Positions 6,003 through 14,020 of a stretch of DNA of 14,399 bases are shown here, piece by piece. The DNA is taken from the NCBI GenBank assembly GCA_016871655.1, contig VHCR01000011.1:1-14399 (forward strand), in the 5' to 3' direction. The DNA is from Verrucomicrobiota bacterium (GTDB lineage: Bacteria; Verrucomicrobiota; Verrucomicrobiia; Chthoniobacterales; UBA6821). The notes below the pieces were generated by a model. That model was not told where the DNA came from, searched no databases, and was given only the letters and a program-made list of their open reading frames with translations. The position numbers were made by a program, and so were the translations under genes. Within the stretch, counting starts at the first letter, position 1, and each line of letters begins with the position of its first letter.

Positions 6003-7400
6003 TCAAACAAATTTTCCAGGATTGAGGATATGATGAGGATCCAATATTGTTTTGAGGCGCGCATGGAGATCCCGCACACCAGCTGTCGTGGCCTGTTTCC
6101 ACCAAGGAAGTTTGGCGAGGCCGATCCCATGCTCACCTGTGATGCTACCCTCCCAGTCGAGGACTTGAGAAAAAAGTTGATTGAGGAGTTGATCTATTCT
6201 TTTTTTCTCTTCTTGCTGTTGTTGCTCCGACACCATGATGTTGACATGAATGTTGCCGTCGCCAGCGTGGCCAAAGCAAGCGATGGGGAAACCGCTCTGA
6301 ACTTGTAACTTTTCAGCAAAATCGATAAGGTCAGCAAGTCGACTTCGCGGAATGACGATGTCTTCGTTGAGCTTAATTAGACCAGTCGCCCGCAAGGCCA
6401 TCGAAAAAGAACGTCGCAAGTTCCATAATCGATCGCATGCTTCCGGCGTGGTGGCCTGTTCTATTTGAAGAGCTTTGTTTTTTGTCAGCAGTTTTTCGAG
6501 TGCGAGGGCCTCACTTGTAACACTCTCGTGTTGACCATCGATTTCAACAAGAAGATGAGCTTGGCCAGGAGGAATAATATTTTTTATTTCGAGAGGAAGA
6601 TCACGACGCGCTGCTTCCAAGGTAAAGTGATCGGCGACTTCAACAGCGGCTGGAAGAAAACCTGCATGAAAAATCGACTGCACGGCTGAAGCTGCCTCTT
6701 GCATTGTTGCAAATCCGGCAGAAAGAGTCGCTCGCGTTGGCGGTCCTGGAAGCAAGCGGAGTGTGGCTTCGGTGATAATCCCAAGAAGTCCCTCCGAGCC
6801 GACAAACATGCCGAGAAGATCAAAGCCAGTTTTATTTTTGTGAGTTCGTCCTCCAACCCGCACGAGCGAGCCATCGGCGAGAGCAACTTCTAATCCCAAA
6901 ACATAATTTCGTGTGACGCCATATTTGAGGCAGCGCGGGCCTCCAGCGTTGGTCGCGATATTTCCTCCGATGCTGCAATGTTCGCGACTTGCAGGATCGG
7001 GTGGATAAAAAAGTCCTTGAGCAAAGACGGCCTCTTGCAGTTGAGCGGTGATGACCGCTGGTTGAACCACAGCTACAAAATCACCAGAATGAATTTCTAA
7101 AATTCGATTCAGCCGTTCCGTGGAAAGCAGGATGCCGCCTTGCACGGGCACGCATCCTCCAACGTAACCATAACCAGCGCCGCGCGTCGTGACTGGAATT
7201 TTTTTTTCATTCGCGTAAGCCAAGACCGCTGCCACTTCTTGAGCCGTACTCGGCGCCACCGCAATATCAGGCACCGCCGCAGCGAACCATTCGTCGCGAC
7301 CTAGAGCCGTGCGTCGTTCGAGATCTTCGATGATGGAATTCGAATCGCTCAACAACGTTAACAAGTCATGCTTGAGCTTTTCGGTAGATGAGTTTTTCAC
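6003..7400 (-). CDS. FAD-linked oxidase, GlcD / D-lactate dehydrogenase-like
   Basis: The enzyme belongs to the family of glycolate oxidase subunit GlcD and FAD-dependent D-2-hydroxyacid dehydrogenases, which oxidise a 2-hydroxyacid to a 2-oxoacid. The PCMH-type FAD-binding domain shows PVTTRGAGYGYVGG, PPDPASREHCSIGGNIATNAGG (an interrupted PPDP...GGN...NAGG motif) and FVGSEGLLGIITEATLRLLP. The C-terminal FAD-oxidase domain shows NEDIVIPRSRL, GHAGDGNIHVN and GSITGEHGIG, the His-containing motifs near the flavin and active site. From GTG 7400 the product is 465 residues, a normal GlcD length. A TTG at 7451 would add 17 residues (MHQPQRICKSILPLISF), but these are encoded by one arm of the palindrome 7417-7560, so I reject that start. 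The substrate cannot be told from sequence. No GlcE or GlcF partner is next to it, so it may act alone. Confidence 0.9.
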   Translation of the reverse strand: MKNSSTEKLKHDLLTLLSDSNSIIEDLERRTALGRDEWFAAAVPDIAVAPSTAQEVAAVLAYANEKKIPVTTRGAGYGYVGGCVPVQGGILLSTERLNRILEIHSGDFVAVVQPAVITAQLQEAVFAQGLFYPPDPASREHCSIGGNIATNAGGPRCLKYGVTRNYVLGLEVALADGSLVRVGGRTHKNKTGFDLLGMFVGSEGLLGIITEATLRLLPGPPTRATLSAGFATMQEAASAVQSIFHAGFLPAAVEVADHFTLEAARRDLPLEIKNIIPPGQAHLLVEIDGQHESVTSEALALEKLLTKNKALQIEQATTPEACDRLWNLRRSFSMALRATGLIKLNEDIVIPRSRLADLIDFAEKLQVQSGFPIACFGHAGDGNIHVNIMVSEQQQQEEKKRIDQLLNQLFSQVLDWEGSITGEHGIGLAKLPWWKQATTAGVRDLHARLKTILDPHHILNPGKFV

Positions 7401-7416
7401 GAAAGAAATGAGAGGT

Positions 7417-7560
7417 AAGATTGATTTGCAAATTCGCTGAGGTTGATGCAATGCAAGGAGACGAGGAGCGCAAAGGCTGAGCGTATTCTAATACGTGAAG
7501 CCTTAAGCACCGCAGCGACGCCGCAATGCGCAGCCTCAGTAGAATTTCCAAATCAATCTT
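7417..7560. repeat. 144-bp imperfect palindrome between fabI and the glcD-like gene
   Basis: The two 72-base halves meet between 7488 and 7489. The outer arms match well: AAGATTGATTTGCAAATTC from 7417 against AAGATTGATTTGGAAATTC from 7560 backwards, then CTGAGGTTG against CTGAGGCTG. The core matches well too: AAGGCT (7473-7478) with AGCCTT (7499-7504), and CGTATT (7482-7487) with AATACG (7490-7495). The stretches between are looser. The right end coincides with the first base of the fabI stop codon (7562-7560), and the left end is 17 bp from the GTG of the glcD-like gene. No coding potential is seen. It could fold as a large hairpin in the transcript or be a miniature non-autonomous element. 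Confidence 0.75.
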
Positions 7561-8339
7561 TACATGCCCATGATTTCATAGCCTCCATCGACGTAAAGTA
7601 CCTGGCCGGTGATACCTGAAGCGCCATCGCTTGCTAAGAAGACACCGGTTTGCCCAAGTTCTTCCGTTGTACAACTCCGTTGCAAGGGCGCATGAGCTTC
7701 ATAATGTTTGATCATCGAAGAAAAACCTGAGATGCCGCGTGCAGCCAATGTTTGAACTGGGCCAGCGCTGATGCAGTTCACGCGGATTTTTTTCTTTCCG
7801 AGATCGTAAGCGAGGTAGCGCGTGCTCGCTTCGAGCGAAGCTTTGGCAACACCCATCACGTTGTAGTGAGGTACGACTTTAGCAGCCCCATAATAACTCA
7901 TTGCTACGATGCTTCCGCCATCGGTCATCATTGGAGCCGCTTCACGCGTGAGAGCAACAAGCGAGTAAGCACTGATATTGTGAGCCATTAAGAAAGCATC
8001 ACGGGATGTCTTGACGAAATCATTTTCGAGAGCTTCTTTTGGTGCAAAGGCAACCGAGTGGAGGAGTAGATCGAGCTTAGGCGTGTGCTCTCGAACTTTT
8101 TCAAAAAAGGTAGCGATTTCTTGATCGCTAGAAACATCACACGGTTGAAGGAAAACATTGGAACCAAATTCCGAAGTTAACTCTTCGACGTTTTCTTTGA
8201 CGCGTTCTCCTTGATAGTTAAAAAAAAGTGTTGCTCCAGCCTGATGCCAAGCCTTCGCAATCGCCCAGGCGATACTGCGCTTGTTAGCGACACCAAATAC
8301 GACACCGATTTTTCCTTTGAGAGGTTGTTGAGAATTCAT
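7560..8339 (-). CDS. fabI: Enoyl-[acyl-carrier-protein] reductase (NADH), FabI
   Basis: FabI performs the last reduction of each fatty-acid elongation cycle, reducing trans-2-enoyl-ACP with NAD(P)H. It is a 259-residue short-chain dehydrogenase of the expected length. The cofactor loop is GVANKRSIAWAIAKA (16-30), typical of FabI rather than of ordinary SDRs. The active site has SYYGAAKVVPHYNVMGVAK, placing the FabI Tyr pair at 149 and 159 and the catalytic Lys at 166, matching Tyr146, Tyr156 and Lys163 of the E. coli enzyme. The C-terminus SGITGQVLYVDGGYEIMGM is also characteristic. The start is ATG 8339, without a Shine-Dalgarno, 46 bp after the recombinase stop, so the two may share a transcript. 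FabI is the target of triclosan in other bacteria; no resistance change is inferred here. Confidence 0.96.
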   Translation of the reverse strand: MNSQQPLKGKIGVVFGVANKRSIAWAIAKAWHQAGATLFFNYQGERVKENVEELTSEFGSNVFLQPCDVSSDQEIATFFEKVREHTPKLDLLLHSVAFAPKEALENDFVKTSRDAFLMAHNISAYSLVALTREAAPMMTDGGSIVAMSYYGAAKVVPHYNVMGVAKASLEASTRYLAYDLGKKKIRVNCISAGPVQTLAARGISGFSSMIKHYEAHAPLQRSCTTEELGQTGVFLASDGASGITGQVLYVDGGYEIMGM

Positions 8340-8385
8340 AATGCTTTATTCAAGCGATCAAATCTGGTCTCTGTCACGAAAAAAA

Positions 8386-9276
8386 TTATCCTCTTGGATG
8401 AAATTGATGATGAATTTTTTTCAGCTGGGTGCGATCGACCTGCGTATAGATCTGTGTGGTGGCGATGCTGGCGTGGCCAAGCATTTCTTGAATGATACGA
8501 AGGTCGGCGCCGCCGCTTAGCAAGTGGGTTGCAAAGGAGTGACGTAATTGGTGTGGATGCACAGCTGCAGCGAGGCCAGCTTGTTTGGAATAATGTTGCA
8601 CGAGTTGCCAGATACGAGCTGGTGTTAACGGATGCCCTCGCACGGAAAGAAAAATTGCAGCTCCTGATTTTGGTGAGAGCAACTTTGAACGACTGCCGTT
8701 GAGATAGTCGTTGAGGGCGTTGAGGGCTGATTGACCGACAGGAACGAGGCGAGTTTTATTTCCTTTGCCGGTAACGCGGATGATTCCTTCTTCGAGATCG
8801 AGATGCTCTAGGCGCGCTTGGCAAAGTTCTGAAATGCGCAAGCCCGAGGCATAGAGAAGTTCCAGGATGGCACGATCACGAAGAGAGAGTTCATCTTTTT
8901 CAGTCGGAGCCGCTAAGAGTCGCTCCATATCAGGTGGAGAGAGTGACTGCGGCAATGATTGAGGAAGGCGTGGGAGAGGAAGCTTTTCTGCGGGATCAGC
9001 CTTGATTAAATTTCTTCCTGCTAAAAATCGGAAAAAAATGCGAAGTGCTACTACTTCAAGTTTGAGTGATGTTGGTGCCAAACCACGTTTTTTTTCAGCA
9101 ATGAGAAAATCATGGAGGTGTTTATTCGTGACTTCTTGCTCGTTAGTAATGGTAGTTGTATTTTTTAACCAACTAAAAAAACGTTCCAACGAAGCACGCG
9201 TCGAAAGCTGATAGTTAGTTGAAAGTCCGCGCTCGGTGGCGAGGTAGAGGAGGAATGTTTCGAGAACTTCGTTCAT
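8386..9276 (-). CDS. xerD: Tyrosine recombinase XerC/XerD family
   Basis: The 296-residue product has the length and layout of the Xer recombinases that resolve chromosome dimers at dif. An N-terminal SAM-like core-binding domain (about 1-95) is followed by a catalytic domain. All active-site residues are present: Arg147 in SGLRISEL, Lys171 in TGKGNKTR, His242 and Arg245 in HQLRHSFATHLL, His268 in LGHASIATTQIYT and the nucleophile Tyr277. The neighbours are housekeeping genes and no phage or integron genes are near, so a chromosomal Xer is more likely than an element integrase. XerD is favoured over XerC only by general resemblance. The start is ATG 9276, directly beside the repeat element 9281-9392, whose left arm forms its upstream region; no Shine-Dalgarno is present. 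Confidence 0.9.
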   Translation of the reverse strand: MNEVLETFLLYLATERGLSTNYQLSTRASLERFFSWLKNTTTITNEQEVTNKHLHDFLIAEKKRGLAPTSLKLEVVALRIFFRFLAGRNLIKADPAEKLPLPRLPQSLPQSLSPPDMERLLAAPTEKDELSLRDRAILELLYASGLRISELCQARLEHLDLEEGIIRVTGKGNKTRLVPVGQSALNALNDYLNGSRSKLLSPKSGAAIFLSVRGHPLTPARIWQLVQHYSKQAGLAAAVHPHQLRHSFATHLLSGGADLRIIQEMLGHASIATTQIYTQVDRTQLKKIHHQFHPRG

Positions 9277-9280
9277 GAAA

Positions 9281-9392
9281 AGTTGAAGTTTAAAGTTGAA
9301 GTTGAAGTTAAGAATCGCCTTCGGCGAAAAAGTAAAAAATGTTTTTATTCGCGAAGCACACGAAACTTAAACTTAAACTTTTAACTTAAACT
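9281..9392. repeat. GTTGAAGTT-armed element, copy A
   Basis: The left arm (9281-9310) is made of GTTGAAGTT-like units and the right arm (9363-9392) of AACTTAAACT-like units in inverse orientation. Inside are a hairpin with stem TCGCC (9315-9319), loop TTC and stem GGCGA (9323-9327), an A-run, a T-run and TTCGCGAAGC. Copy B at 12990 has the same order and almost the same length. The element fills the purC-xerD gap and includes the purC stop codon (9388-9386). A second hairpin, GCCGC/GCGGC with loop AAG (9393-9405), abuts its right end inside the purC 3' end. Confidence 0.75.
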
Positions 9393-10258
9393 GCCGCAAG
9401 GCGGCTAAAAGCCTCTTGATATTTTTGAGCCGTCTTCAAAACAATCTCCTCCGGCAGCTCCGGAGCCGGTGGGAGCTTGTTCCAGCCGGAGGCTTCAAGG
9501 TAATCCCTCAAAAATTGCTTATCGAAGCTTGGTGGATTTTTTCCAACTTCATATTCATCGATCGGCCAGAAACGTGAAGAATCGGGCGTCATGCATTCAT
9601 CGATCAAAATAATTTTTCCATCAAGTACTCCAAATTCAAATTTGGTATCGGCAATGATGATGCCACGTTCTCGCGCATAATGTGCTCCTTCGGTGTAAAG
9701 CTGGAGGCTCATGGCGCGGACCTGCTCTGCCTTTTCTTGGCCAATGAGATGGCAACATTGTTCCCACGTGATTGGCTCATCATGTCCTTCCTCTGCCTTG
9801 GTGCTCGGTGTGAACATCGGCTCCGGTAGGGCCTCCGCATTCCGAAGGCCTTTTGGAAGTTTGATACCAGCAAGAGTGCCGTTCTCTTGGTATTCTTTCC
9901 AGCCACTTCCTGCCAGATAACCGCGGACAACACATTCAACGGGAAGTGGCTTCGTTTTTTTTACAATCATCGATCGGCCTGCGAGCAGCTCTAAATGAGG
10001 CTTCAGTTCATTCGGATATTTTTCAACATCGATGGTGATGAGATGGTTGGGGATATTGGTAAAATATTGAAACCAAAAAGCAGAACATTGATTGAGAATT
10101 TTTCCCTTTCCTGGAATGCCGTTAGGAAAAACAGAATCAAACGCAGAGATGCGATCTGTTGTTACAAAAAGAACGCAATCGCCAAGGTCAAAAACTTCAC
10201 GAACCTTGCCGCTGCGGAGTTTTCTGATATTGGGGAGATCGCATTGAAGTAAGGTCAT
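9386..10258 (-). CDS. purC: Phosphoribosylaminoimidazole-succinocarboxamide synthase PurC
   Basis: PurC (SAICAR synthetase) joins CAIR and aspartate using ATP in de novo purine synthesis. The product is 290 residues, the longer form of the family compared with about 237 in E. coli. Recognisable segments are KVREVFDLGDCVLFVTTDR, ISAFDSVFPNGIPGKGKILN, PVECVVRGYLAGSGWKEY and DTKFEFGVLDGKIILIDE followed by TPDSSRFW. These are the ATP- and substrate-binding motifs. The start is ATG 10258, only 6 bp after the alaS stop, so purC is translated from the alaS transcript. No Shine-Dalgarno lies in the alaS 3' end, and translational coupling is plausible. The last codons form a GC hairpin and the stop lies within repeat copy A, so the C-terminal Ala-Val may derive from that sequence. 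Confidence 0.97.
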   Translation of the reverse strand: MTLLQCDLPNIRKLRSGKVREVFDLGDCVLFVTTDRISAFDSVFPNGIPGKGKILNQCSAFWFQYFTNIPNHLITIDVEKYPNELKPHLELLAGRSMIVKKTKPLPVECVVRGYLAGSGWKEYQENGTLAGIKLPKGLRNAEALPEPMFTPSTKAEEGHDEPITWEQCCHLIGQEKAEQVRAMSLQLYTEGAHYARERGIIIADTKFEFGVLDGKIILIDECMTPDSSRFWPIDEYEVGKNPPSFDKQFLRDYLEASGWNKLPPAPELPEEIVLKTAQKYQEAFSRLAAV

Positions 10259-10264
10259 AAAAAC

Positions 10265-12961
10265 TTAATGAATGATTGCCTTTCGAGCTTCTGCTAGAGC
10301 TGCTTCGACGCCCGCAGTATGACGCCCACCCCCGCGCCCGATGTCAGCACTGCCGCCCCCTTTGCCCTCAACATGAGGAGCGATAGCTTGGATAAGTTTG
10401 CCGGCAGAGAATTTTTTGCGGAGTGGTTCAGCAACAAAAGCAGCAAGAGCTACATTTTCTCCGGCAACTCCTGCTAGTAAAATAATGCCTGGGAAATTTT
10501 TTTGAAGGTGTCCGATGATCCGTTGCAATTGGGCTGCATCACAATTAGAAATTTTTTCTAAGATCGTTGGAATCTCATTCAACGATTGTTGTTTTGTTAA
10601 AAGTTCTTTTGCAATCGAAGCTGCTTGAGCATCGTGAAGTGCAGCGATATTTTTTTCTAAGGTCGTTGTCCGTGCTAGGAGAGAGAAGGTTTTTTTCTCC
10701 AACTCAGGAACAGGAATTTGTAATTGATTCGCTAAAGAGCGAAGAAGTTTTGTCTCGTGAAGAGCATGATTATGAGCTGCAAGTCCAGCTACAGCCTCAA
10801 TTCGACGGACGCCAGCAGCGACAGCCCCTTCACTTAAAATACGGAAGGAACCAATTTCTCCAGTCGCGCGGACATGAGTTCCACCACAAAGTTCCATGGA
10901 AAAACCATCGAGCGCACCTGGAATGCCTCCAATTTGAACGACGCGGACTTGATCTCCATACTTATCGCCAAAGAATTGCATGATGTCAGTGCGATCTTTG
11001 ATTTCTGTGTGAGAAAACTCAGCCCAGCTGACAGGAAAATTCCTCACGATTTCTTCGTTGATCAATTGTTCCATTTTCTGAAGTTGCTCCTCGGTGAGCG
11101 GGGCGCTGTTAAAATCAAAGGTCAATTTATCACTTCCAACGAAAGAGCCTTTTTGTGAAATTTCAGAGCTGACCACTTTATGAAGCGCATGATGCAGTAA
11201 GTGGGTGGCCGTGTGATGCCGTGCCACAGCGGATCGACGGGTGGTGTTGATGCTAAGGATGCCTCGACTCTCTTCCTCAGGAGATTCAGCTCCCTCTATA
11301 AAATGAAGCCAGAGGTCCCCCTTTTTCTGCGTGTCGACGATCGTATAATTTTTCTCTCCAATCGTGAGGATTCCTTGATCTCCAACTTGTCCTCCCATTT
11401 CGGCATAGCAGACTGACTGATCAAAAATCAGAGCGGTCCGATTTTTTATCGAGACAATTTCTAAAATAGTGACTTCGGTTTCACTCTTATCAAAACCGAG
11501 AAAGAGAGTCGGCTCCTTTGTTTGAAAAGATTCGACGCTGATCACTTCTTTTTTCTGAGCGGCGCGAGCGCGAGCGCGTTGCTCTTCCATCAGTTTTTCA
11601 AAACCACTCACGTCAACGCTGAGACCTCGTTCGCGAGCGAGTAGTTCGGTAAGATCAAGAGGGAAGCCTTGTTCGTCATATAAACGAAAAGCAACTGCAC
11701 CTGAAATTTCTTTTTGTTGTGTTGCTTCAGTCTCAAAAAGCGCGAGCCCTTTGTCTAATGTTTTATGAAAAGCCTCTTCTTCACGACGAAAGACATTGAT
11801 AATGCTAGCCTCTTTTTCACTCACCTCTGGGAAAGCTTCTCCCATAAGCTTTGTGAAGGTAGGGATGAGTTTGTAAAAGAAAGGTTCGCGAAAGCCGAGC
11901 GTCCGGCCATAACGCACGGCGCGGCGGAGGATGCGACGGAGAACATAGTTGCGATCGGTGTTGCCAGGCAAGATCCCATCAGCGACCGCAAAGCCAAGCG
12001 TGCGCAGGTGATCGCCGATGACGCGGAAAGCGACATCAATTTTTTCTTGTTCTGTGCATGGAATCAAAGAACCATTTTTGTCAGGCTGAGGCAGTGTTGA
12101 GCGGTAGTGCAAGCCCGACATGGACTCTAGCTGCTGAAAAATTGGCCTAAAAAGATCAGTTTCATAATTTGAGATAATGACATTGCCGAATTCTTGAAAT
12201 CCTTTCGTTCCTTGCATGATCGAACAGATTCGTTCAAACCCCATGCCGGTATCCACGTGACGGGTTGGCAGGGGAGCGAAAGTACCATCAGCATTCGCAT
12301 TAAACTGAATGAAGACGAGGTTCCAAATTTCGATGCATTCGGCGGTTCCTTTGTTGACTAAGGCTCCTTTCGTATCACCATAGGGAGTTAAGTCAACATG
12401 CAGTTCGGAACAAGGTCCACAGGGACCTGTCTCTCCCATCATCCAAAAATTATCTTTGCGATTTCCTGGGACAATGTGGACGGCAGGATCAAGGCCTGCT
12501 TTTTTAAAAAGAGTAGCCCAAAGATCGTAGGCCTCTTGGTCAAACTCGGCAGGATCCCCTTCAGCAGGCTGGTAAACAGTGGCATAGAGACGCTCTGCTG
12601 GAAACTTCCAATGCTCTACAAGAAGTTCCCAAGCCCAAGCAATTGCTTCTTTTTTGAAATAGTCATTGAAGGACCAATTTCCTAACATTTCAAAAAAAGT
12701 GTGATGATAAGTATCGAGGCCGACATCTTGCAAATCGTTATGTTTGCCGCCAGCACGAATACATTTTTGAGAATTGGCCGTGCGTGGTGGATTCCATGGC
12801 GCCGTTGTTTTTCCCAAAAAAATTGGAACAAATTGATTCATCCCTGCATTAGTGAAGAGCAAATTGGGAGAATCGGGCAGAAGGCTCGAGGAGGAGACGA
12901 TCGTATGTTCCTTGCTCTTGAAAAAATCAAGGAAGGATTGGCGAAGTTGCGAAGAAGTCAT
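10265..12961 (-). CDS. alaS: Alanyl-tRNA synthetase
   Basis: AlaRS charges tRNA(Ala) and clears mischarged Ser- and Gly-tRNA(Ala) through its editing domain. The 898-residue product is full length. The class II catalytic core begins with MTSSQLRQSFLDFFKSKEH and includes FTNAGMNQFVPIFLG, HHTFFEMLGNWSFNDYFK and GETGPCGPCSELH. The editing domain has the zinc-binding HHTATHLLHHAL (about residue 581) and CGGTHVRATGEIGSFRI (about 689). The C-Ala domain carries a glycine-rich GKGGGSADIGRGGGRHTAG. All catalytic and zinc residues are present and the frame is intact. The start is ATG 12961 and matches the family N-terminus exactly; CTTTTCCC precedes it instead of a Shine-Dalgarno. The upstream region is repeat copy B with flanking hairpins. 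It is first of the alaS-purC pair. Confidence 0.98.
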   Translation of the reverse strand: MTSSQLRQSFLDFFKSKEHTIVSSSSLLPDSPNLLFTNAGMNQFVPIFLGKTTAPWNPPRTANSQKCIRAGGKHNDLQDVGLDTYHHTFFEMLGNWSFNDYFKKEAIAWAWELLVEHWKFPAERLYATVYQPAEGDPAEFDQEAYDLWATLFKKAGLDPAVHIVPGNRKDNFWMMGETGPCGPCSELHVDLTPYGDTKGALVNKGTAECIEIWNLVFIQFNANADGTFAPLPTRHVDTGMGFERICSIMQGTKGFQEFGNVIISNYETDLFRPIFQQLESMSGLHYRSTLPQPDKNGSLIPCTEQEKIDVAFRVIGDHLRTLGFAVADGILPGNTDRNYVLRRILRRAVRYGRTLGFREPFFYKLIPTFTKLMGEAFPEVSEKEASIINVFRREEEAFHKTLDKGLALFETEATQQKEISGAVAFRLYDEQGFPLDLTELLARERGLSVDVSGFEKLMEEQRARARAAQKKEVISVESFQTKEPTLFLGFDKSETEVTILEIVSIKNRTALIFDQSVCYAEMGGQVGDQGILTIGEKNYTIVDTQKKGDLWLHFIEGAESPEEESRGILSINTTRRSAVARHHTATHLLHHALHKVVSSEISQKGSFVGSDKLTFDFNSAPLTEEQLQKMEQLINEEIVRNFPVSWAEFSHTEIKDRTDIMQFFGDKYGDQVRVVQIGGIPGALDGFSMELCGGTHVRATGEIGSFRILSEGAVAAGVRRIEAVAGLAAHNHALHETKLLRSLANQLQIPVPELEKKTFSLLARTTTLEKNIAALHDAQAASIAKELLTKQQSLNEIPTILEKISNCDAAQLQRIIGHLQKNFPGIILLAGVAGENVALAAFVAEPLRKKFSAGKLIQAIAPHVEGKGGGSADIGRGGGRHTAGVEAALAEARKAIIH

Positions 12962-12976
12962 GGGAAAAGGCTACAG

Positions 12977-12989
12977 GCTGCTTCGCAGC
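12977..12989. repeat. Mini-hairpin beside alaS start
   Basis: Stem GCTGC, loop TTC, stem GCAGC, perfect. It abuts the left end of repeat copy B and would lie about 16 nt before the alaS start codon in the mRNA leader. Confidence 0.5.
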
Positions 12990-13099
12990 AGTTGAAGTTA
13001 AAAGTTGAAGTTTAAGTTGCAACTTGCCTGCGGCAAAAAAGAAATATTTTTTATTTCGCGCAGCGCATAAAACTTCAACTTCAACTAGTCACTTAAACT
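12990..13099. repeat. GTTGAAGTT-armed element, copy B
   Basis: Same architecture as copy A: left arm AGTTGAAGTTAAAAGTTGAA and following, hairpin with stem TTGCC (13024-13028), loop TGC and stem GGCAA (13032-13036), then A-run, T-run, TTTCGCGCAGCGC, and right arm ending ACTTAAACT. Length is 110 against 112 in copy A. The hairpin begins 34 bases from the left end in both copies. It fills the gap between the methyltransferase gene and alaS. Confidence 0.75.
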
Positions 13100-13100
13100 A

Positions 13101-13123
13101 TAGCCATTGCGCAGCAATGGCTA
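13101..13123. repeat. Perfect 10-bp hairpin at the methyltransferase stop codon
   Basis: Arms TAGCCATTGC (13101-13110) and GCAATGGCTA (13114-13123) are perfect inverse complements around a GCA loop. The TAG stop (13123-13121) is the outermost triplet of one arm. No T-run follows on the minus strand (TAGTTTAAG), so it is not a classic intrinsic terminator, but it could stop or protect the transcript. It lies one base from repeat copy B. Confidence 0.65.
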
Positions 13124-13999
13124 TCTTCCCCAACAAACAAGCCACCACATCACTCTAGGGCGAAATTCGCACATGCAAAGCCAACGGTCAAAAGAACTGA
13201 AATCTTGCAGGAGCGGCATATCAGAAGGATTTCGAGCCCCTTCTTTGATCATCTCAACACGATGACTACGCATAAAAAGTGGGAGCAAGGTTGGTGTAAT
13301 CTTGGGATTTTCAAAATCGTGACATTCTACGATAACATCAGCGTGATGCAGTGCTTCAACGCAGCGAGGAGTGAGCAGCTTGATTTCGTCCCCTTCACAA
13401 TCGATTAGAAAAAAAATTCTTTTCCCAATACTTGCTAATTTAAGAATTTCTTGTTCATGACAAGCTCCTTTGACATGAACACGATCTGCAACATGATTTT
13501 CTTTTGCTGCTTGCTGACAAAGCTCGCGAGCTCTTTTTGAAGAGTCAAAAGCATAGACTTCTGCATGAGGTAATCTTTTTGCTAAGCCGATAGCGTAGTA
13601 ACCCTCGCCGCATCCAACATTCACAACAACTTCGGGAGCTCGCTGAATGGCTTGCTCGATCGAACTGTGAAGTTCCTCTTCCAAACATCCAAGAAGCTGA
13701 TGCGCGTCCCAACCATAGTGATGTTCACTTCTTAAAGAATGTTGTTCTGGATGGGAAACTAGCTTCATTCCTCGAAAAGGACCTGCCTGAACAATACGAT
13801 TTGTTTTTTGATTGAGCCTTACAATAAGGCCAGCTAGATGAATTTTAGAAGCAATCATGAAGGCTTTTTTAAATACAAGGGCTTCTTCCAAAGATTGAGG
13901 ACTACGCAAAGGAATGGTGCCAGACTTAAAACTAAAAACTGACTGCTGAAGAGATGGTTTTTTGAACTGTTGAAAAAATGGCGATAGTTTTTTTAGCAT
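13121..13999 (-). CDS. SAM-dependent methyltransferase, FkbM-like
   Basis: The protein has a class I methyltransferase Rossmann fold. Counted from ATG 13999 (292 residues), motif I is VVVNVGCGEGYYAIG (124-138), the acidic residue ending strand 2 is Asp152 in VYAFDSS, and motif IV-like FFLIDCEGDE is near 196-205, followed by VIVECHDFE (222-230). The DxEG-type motif and spacing are typical of FkbM-family enzymes, which often methylate sugars or polysaccharides, but the substrate is unknown. An N-terminal extension of about 120 residues precedes the fold. A TTG at 14035 would add MCSLWLIFLLFQ, but those residues are encoded by the CACAAAG repeat, so ATG 13999 (MLKKLSPFFQQ) is preferred. There is no Shine-Dalgarno. 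The stop codon lies in a 10-bp hairpin. Confidence 0.8.
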   Translation of the reverse strand: MLKKLSPFFQQFKKPSLQQSVFSFKSGTIPLRSPQSLEEALVFKKAFMIASKIHLAGLIVRLNQKTNRIVQAGPFRGMKLVSHPEQHSLRSEHHYGWDAHQLLGCLEEELHSSIEQAIQRAPEVVVNVGCGEGYYAIGLAKRLPHAEVYAFDSSKRARELCQQAAKENHVADRVHVKGACHEQEILKLASIGKRIFFLIDCEGDEIKLLTPRCVEALHHADVIVECHDFENPKITPTLLPLFMRSHRVEMIKEGARNPSDMPLLQDFSSFDRWLCMCEFRPRVMWWLVCWGR

Positions 14000-14020
14000 T
14001 TGAAACAGAAGAAAAATGAG

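Noticed and set aside
7401..7451. TTG start at 7451 for the glcD-like gene
   Set aside because: The extra residues are encoded by an arm of the 144-bp palindrome; GTG 7400 gives a normal family length.
8386..9276. Recombinase as a mobile-element integrase with an att site
   Set aside because: No tRNA gene, duplicated att core or phage genes are nearby, and length and motifs fit a chromosomal Xer protein.
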